Shown here: positions 60,934 to 64,000 of the stretch, one piece after another | How positions within the stretch are numbered: the stretch's first letter is position 1 | Layout: each line of letters begins with the position of its first letter | NCBI GenBank assembly: GCA_937959115.1 | Contig: CALGAW010000044.1 | Coordinates: 1-64,000, forward strand | DNA: 64,000 nucleotides | From: an uncultured Saprospiraceae bacterium | GTDB taxonomy: Bacteria > Bacteroidota > Bacteroidia > Chitinophagales > Saprospiraceae | Direction: 5' to 3' | The notes under the pieces: generated by a model | Told to the model about the DNA's origin: nothing | The model's input: only the letters and a program-made list of their open reading frames with translations | Databases searched by the model: none | Position numbers and translations under genes: made by a program

Positions 60934-62402
60934 TTGGCCAATCTATAAATCTGGTTTGGATGAAACGTGATCTCCGTACGCAAGATCATGAGCCACTTTT
61001 ACTTGCCCAGCAGGCTGGTCTTCCTTATTTGATTATTTTCCTTTTCGAACCAACATTAATAGGCACACAGGATACGGATATTCGACATCTACAGTTCTGC
61101 TATCACTCTGTTCTAGAGATCAATCAACGATTAAGACCATCTGGTCATCAAATTAATATTTCCTATGGTGAAGCGGTGGCCATTTTTACTTGGCTTTCAA
61201 CCCAATATGACATAAAGAACGCTTTCAGTTATCAAGAAAGTGGAACACAAATCACTTGGGATCGTGACAAGGCAGTGAAACAGTTATTCAATCAACAGAA
61301 GATCAAATGGACTGAATGCCAAAGAGATGGCGTTATCAGAGGCATTCGCAATCGAAAAGGTTGGAGCGAAAACTGGGAAATCACTATGCAAAAACCAGTC
61401 ATTTCAAATCAGTTTCATCAACATCAGAAAATAGAGCTCACACATCCGTTCCAGTTACCTCCCTCCTTCAAAAGCGAGCTTGCTACTTACCCAGCTGAGT
61501 ATCAGAAACCTGGAGAGAAAGCAGCATGGGCGTATTTGAAGTCCTTTGCTGAAAAACGAGGTTTTAACTATCATCGTTTGATCTCAAAGCCAACTGAAAG
61601 CCGATTATCTTGTGCACGAATCTCTCCACATTTGGCTTGGGGTAACCTTAGTATCCGGCAAGCAGTGCAATACATTCATGGACATCAAAACCACAAAAGT
61701 AATAAACGCGCTTTCAATGGGATGATGACTAGGCTGAGGTGGCATTGCCATTTCATCCAGAAGTTTGAGGTGGAATGTGAATATGAACATTTATGCATCA
61801 ATCGAGGTTATGAAGCACTCAAGCATGAAAAACGTATGGATTGGATTCAAGCGTGGGAAACTGGGAACACTGGCTTTCCCTTGGTAGATGCGAACATGCG
61901 GTGTGTGAAAGCAACTGGCTGGATTAATTTTAGAATGCGAGCAATGGTTGTCTCTGTTTTGTGTCATCACCTTGGTCAGGATTGGCGGTGGGGTGTTTAT
62001 CACCTTGCAAGGCAGTTTTTAGACTATGAACCAGGCATCCATTACCCTCAATTTCAAATGCAGGCGGGCACTACAGGCGTCAATACCATAAGAATGTATA
62101 ATCCTGTAAAGCAATCAAGAGATCATGATCCTGATGGGGTATTCATTAAAAAATGGGTGCCTGAGTTGAAACCACTACCAACAAAATTTCTTCACGAGCC
62201 ATGGCTGATGACGCTAATGGATCAACAATTTCTAAATTTTAAATTGGGCACTGATTATCCATATCCTCTAGTAGATTTAGAGGAAAGCGGTCGAATCGCA
62301 CGAGACAAAATTTGGGGACATCGGAAGAATGATCTTGTACGCAAGGAAAAGCAACGGATTTTAAATACACATACGACAAGAAGAAAATTTAAAAAAAAAT
62401 AA
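60930..62402 (+). CDS. phr: Cryptochrome/photolyase-family DNA photolyase
   Basis: 490 residues. N-terminal alpha/beta photolyase domain ([20 protein letters not shown]), then the FAD-binding helical domain with [73 protein letters not shown] and [14 protein letters not shown]. This layout fits single-strand-preferring or class I-like cryptochrome/photolyase proteins. Repairs UV-made pyrimidine dimers with blue light or acts as a light sensor. The ending is Lys/Arg-rich (RRKFKKK). Translationally coupled to the flavin-reductase gene. Confidence 0.93.
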   Translation: MIGQSINLVWMKRDLRTQDHEPLLLAQQAGLPYLIIFLFEPTLIGTQDTDIRHLQFCYHSVLEINQRLRPSGHQINISYGEAVAIFTWLSTQYDIKNAFSYQESGTQITWDRDKAVKQLFNQQKIKWTECQRDGVIRGIRNRKGWSENWEITMQKPVISNQFHQHQKIELTHPFQLPPSFKSELATYPAEYQKPGEKAAWAYLKSFAEKRGFNYHRLISKPTESRLSCARISPHLAWGNLSIRQAVQYIHGHQNHKSNKRAFNGMMTRLRWHCHFIQKFEVECEYEHLCINRGYEALKHEKRMDWIQAWETGNTGFPLVDANMRCVKATGWINFRMRAMVVSVLCHHLGQDWRWGVYHLARQFLDYEPGIHYPQFQMQAGTTGVNTIRMYNPVKQSRDHDPDGVFIKKWVPELKPLPTKFLHEPWLMTLMDQQFLNFKLGTDYPYPLVDLEESGRIARDKIWGHRKNDLVRKEKQRILNTHTTRRKFKKK

Positions 62403-62536
62403 CTTAAACAGTTTGGGTTTAGTTTCAAATTGAAAAATTCTTTCAAATCCTTAATCATATCATTGAATATGATTAACTTGATTGATAATAAACCAAAACG
62501 AAACGTAATTATCCTATTAACTTTAATTGAATAATT

Positions 62537-64000
62537 ATGTCTAAATGCTTCTATCTTTTTGTATCATTTTCCCTAGTTATTACTGCAATGTTCGGTCAAT
62601 GTCCTGGTGCAACAACGTATTATGTCGCACCTAATGGCAATGATAACAATCCTGGTACTGTTACTCAACCTTTTGCTTCCATGCACCATGTATTAAAAGT
62701 TTTGCAAGCTGGTGATGTGGCCATTTTTGAGGATGGAAACTATTCTGAAGCAGAACTCACTCAATTTTCAAATGGAGGAACAGCCAATTGTCCTATTGTT
62801 GTAAAAGCAAGGAATAAGCATCAAGCCAAAATTACCTTTATTACTTATGTAGGGCAAGACACGACGACACATAAAGGTCCAAGTCTACGGATTTATCAAC
62901 CCTATATTACGATAGAAGGTTTTGATTTATCGAAAGATGTGAAATTCCCCTCTACCTCAAATCAGATCATTAGAATCTACGGTAGAACGGATTTTAATGA
63001 AAATGGAAATTACGTTACAATTAGAGACAACATCATTCACAATGCTTTTGAGGAAGGTGTGAAATCGCATAAAACAACAGGTATTCTAGTAGAAAACAAC
63101 ATCATTTATGATTTTGTGCATGAAGGAATTGATTTCGTTACTGTCGATCGATCTATCATCCGTGGCAATGAGATTTATGATGTTGAAAGAATGGGTATTC
63201 TAAGTGGGAAAGGAGCAATTGCATCAAAAAGTATCGAGGTTTATAACAATTATATACACATTAGTAAACCGATGCTAAGCTGCTGTGGCTATGGTATCAC
63301 ACTGGGTGGCCATGGAGCAGTAATCGTAAATGGTTCGGTAAATTATAATACCGAAATTTCAAACTATAATAGCGTTGCCTACAATAATGTCATTGTTTCA
63401 GATCCTCCAGGCCTAATCAACAGAGGCCTAGGAGCTGCTGGTACTAAGGATTGTGCATTTTACAACAATGTAGTAATTGGTGCGAAGGTAGGAGCTTATG
63501 GTCGAACTTTTTATGGCCAATCAGGCAACAATGCACCTGTTAATCATAATGAGAACCTAATTATTAAAAATAATATTTTTTCTAATACAACAGATCGTTA
63601 CTACCACTTTTGGCCAGGCAATATCACTGGAACACCTGATTTCGATTACAACCTGTTTACTGGTGCTGTGAACCCTTCCATCCCTGCTTCAGCACCAGAA
63701 GCGAATAGTATTTACAATCTAGATCCTCTATTCGTAAACAATTCGTCGGATTGGCACTTTCAGTCCAGTAGCCCAGCAATAGATGAAGGAATCGCTTCTA
63801 CTTTTATTGGATACTTTAATGAAATTATTGATATTTCAAAAGACAGGGATGGCTTGAACCGAGTTGCACCTTGGGACATGGGTGTTTTTGAATTCAACGC
63901 CAACCAATGCCCTGCTATCAATGCCTCGACAGTCATCACAAACGAGTCAGCCCCAAACGCAAATGACGGGTCAGTCGATCTCACACCTTCAGGCGGAACG
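62537..64000 (+). CDS. Secreted beta-helix protein with SprB-type repeat, cut by window end
   Basis: Open for 488 codons from ATG 62537 to the last base; no stop seen. Signal peptide YLFVSFSLVITAMFGQ, then a DUF1565-type start (TTYYVAPNGNDNNPGTVTQP) and right-handed beta-helix turns (QPYITIEGFDLSKDV, VTIRDNIIHNAFEEGV, ILVENNIIYDFVHEGIDFV), closing with DRDGLNRVAPWDMGVFEFN-type sequence (residues ~435-455). The final part ITNESAPNANDGSVDLTPSG is the beginning of a SprB-type repeat, often found on long T9SS-exported adhesins. Likely a surface polysaccharide-active or adhesive protein continuing beyond the window. Confidence 0.88.
   Translation, partial: MSKCFYLFVSFSLVITAMFGQCPGATTYYVAPNGNDNNPGTVTQPFASMHHVLKVLQAGDVAIFEDGNYSEAELTQFSNGGTANCPIVVKARNKHQAKITFITYVGQDTTTHKGPSLRIYQPYITIEGFDLSKDVKFPSTSNQIIRIYGRTDFNENGNYVTIRDNIIHNAFEEGVKSHKTTGILVENNIIYDFVHEGIDFVTVDRSIIRGNEIYDVERMGILSGKGAIASKSIEVYNNYIHISKPMLSCCGYGITLGGHGAVIVNGSVNYNTEISNYNSVAYNNVIVSDPPGLINRGLGAAGTKDCAFYNNVVIGAKVGAYGRTFYGQSGNNAPVNHNENLIIKNNIFSNTTDRYYHFWPGNITGTPDFDYNLFTGAVNPSIPASAPEANSIYNLDPLFVNNSSDWHFQSSSPAIDEGIASTFIGYFNEIIDISKDRDGLNRVAPWDMGVFEFNANQCPAINASTVITNESAPNANDGSVDLTPSGGT

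Overview
The window looks like chromosome of an aerobic, probably marine or free-living member of the phylum Bacteroidota, perhaps a Saprospiria- or Lewinella-like lineage; the genus cannot be fixed. The basis is A+T-rich DNA, three TonB-dependent receptors (one with a FecI/FecR pair and a DUF4249 lipoprotein), a subtilase ending in a type A T9SS sorting domain, a beta-helix protein running into a SprB-type repeat, CarboxypepD_reg domains, TAnnTTTG promoter boxes and almost no Shine-Dalgarno sequences.

Left edge (1-6330): the tail of an IS3-type transposase, then a compact type II CBASS anti-phage operon on the minus strand: CD-NTase, Cap2 (E2-E1 fusion), Cap3 (JAMM peptidase) and a 685-residue effector. 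The effector joins an N-terminal SAVED cyclic-oligonucleotide sensor, an intact-looking MTA/SAH-nucleosidase-type domain and a C-terminal helical region resembling effector-associated domains. The operon lies on the 3' side of a tRNA-Val(UAC) gene with a strong terminator, as expected of a tRNA-targeted island. This is the most interesting system in the window.

6.8-20.6 kb: a hypothetical membrane-anchored protein whose start is broken by an 8-T run, a histidine kinase with a TonB receptor, an AsmA-like protein, a penicillin-acylase-family hydrolase, a small membrane protein, a DEDDh exonuclease and an ankyrin protein. 20.7-31.5 kb: GNAT acetyltransferase, secreted beta-helix protein, a Crp/Fnr regulator next to arsM and a MerT-like protein with a palindromic regulator box between them, HDAC-like deacetylase, LpxL-like acyltransferase, methyltransferase and a three-part GT2/membrane glycosyltransferase/TPR protein.

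32-47.6 kb is the secretion and uptake block: secreted subtilase, DUF4249 lipoprotein with STN-TonB receptor, DUF2177 protein, FecR and ECF sigma factor, Na+/alanine symporter divergent from a fold-type II PLP enzyme, and a third TonB receptor. 47.9-51.8 kb holds a membrane-anchored coiled-coil protein with three near-identical HhH modules, an OmpA-family lipoprotein and a CarboxypepD_reg protein. 51.9-62.4 kb is mostly housekeeping: Lon, DUF2853, chorismate synthase, galactokinase, an endonuclease/phosphatase-fold lipoprotein, a DUF4442 protein and an overlapping flavin-reductase/photolyase pair. The window ends inside a secreted beta-helix/SprB-repeat protein.

Most intergenic space is short. 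Several factor-independent terminators and a few recognisable promoters are listed, along with palindromes and repeat-like elements whose role is unknown.
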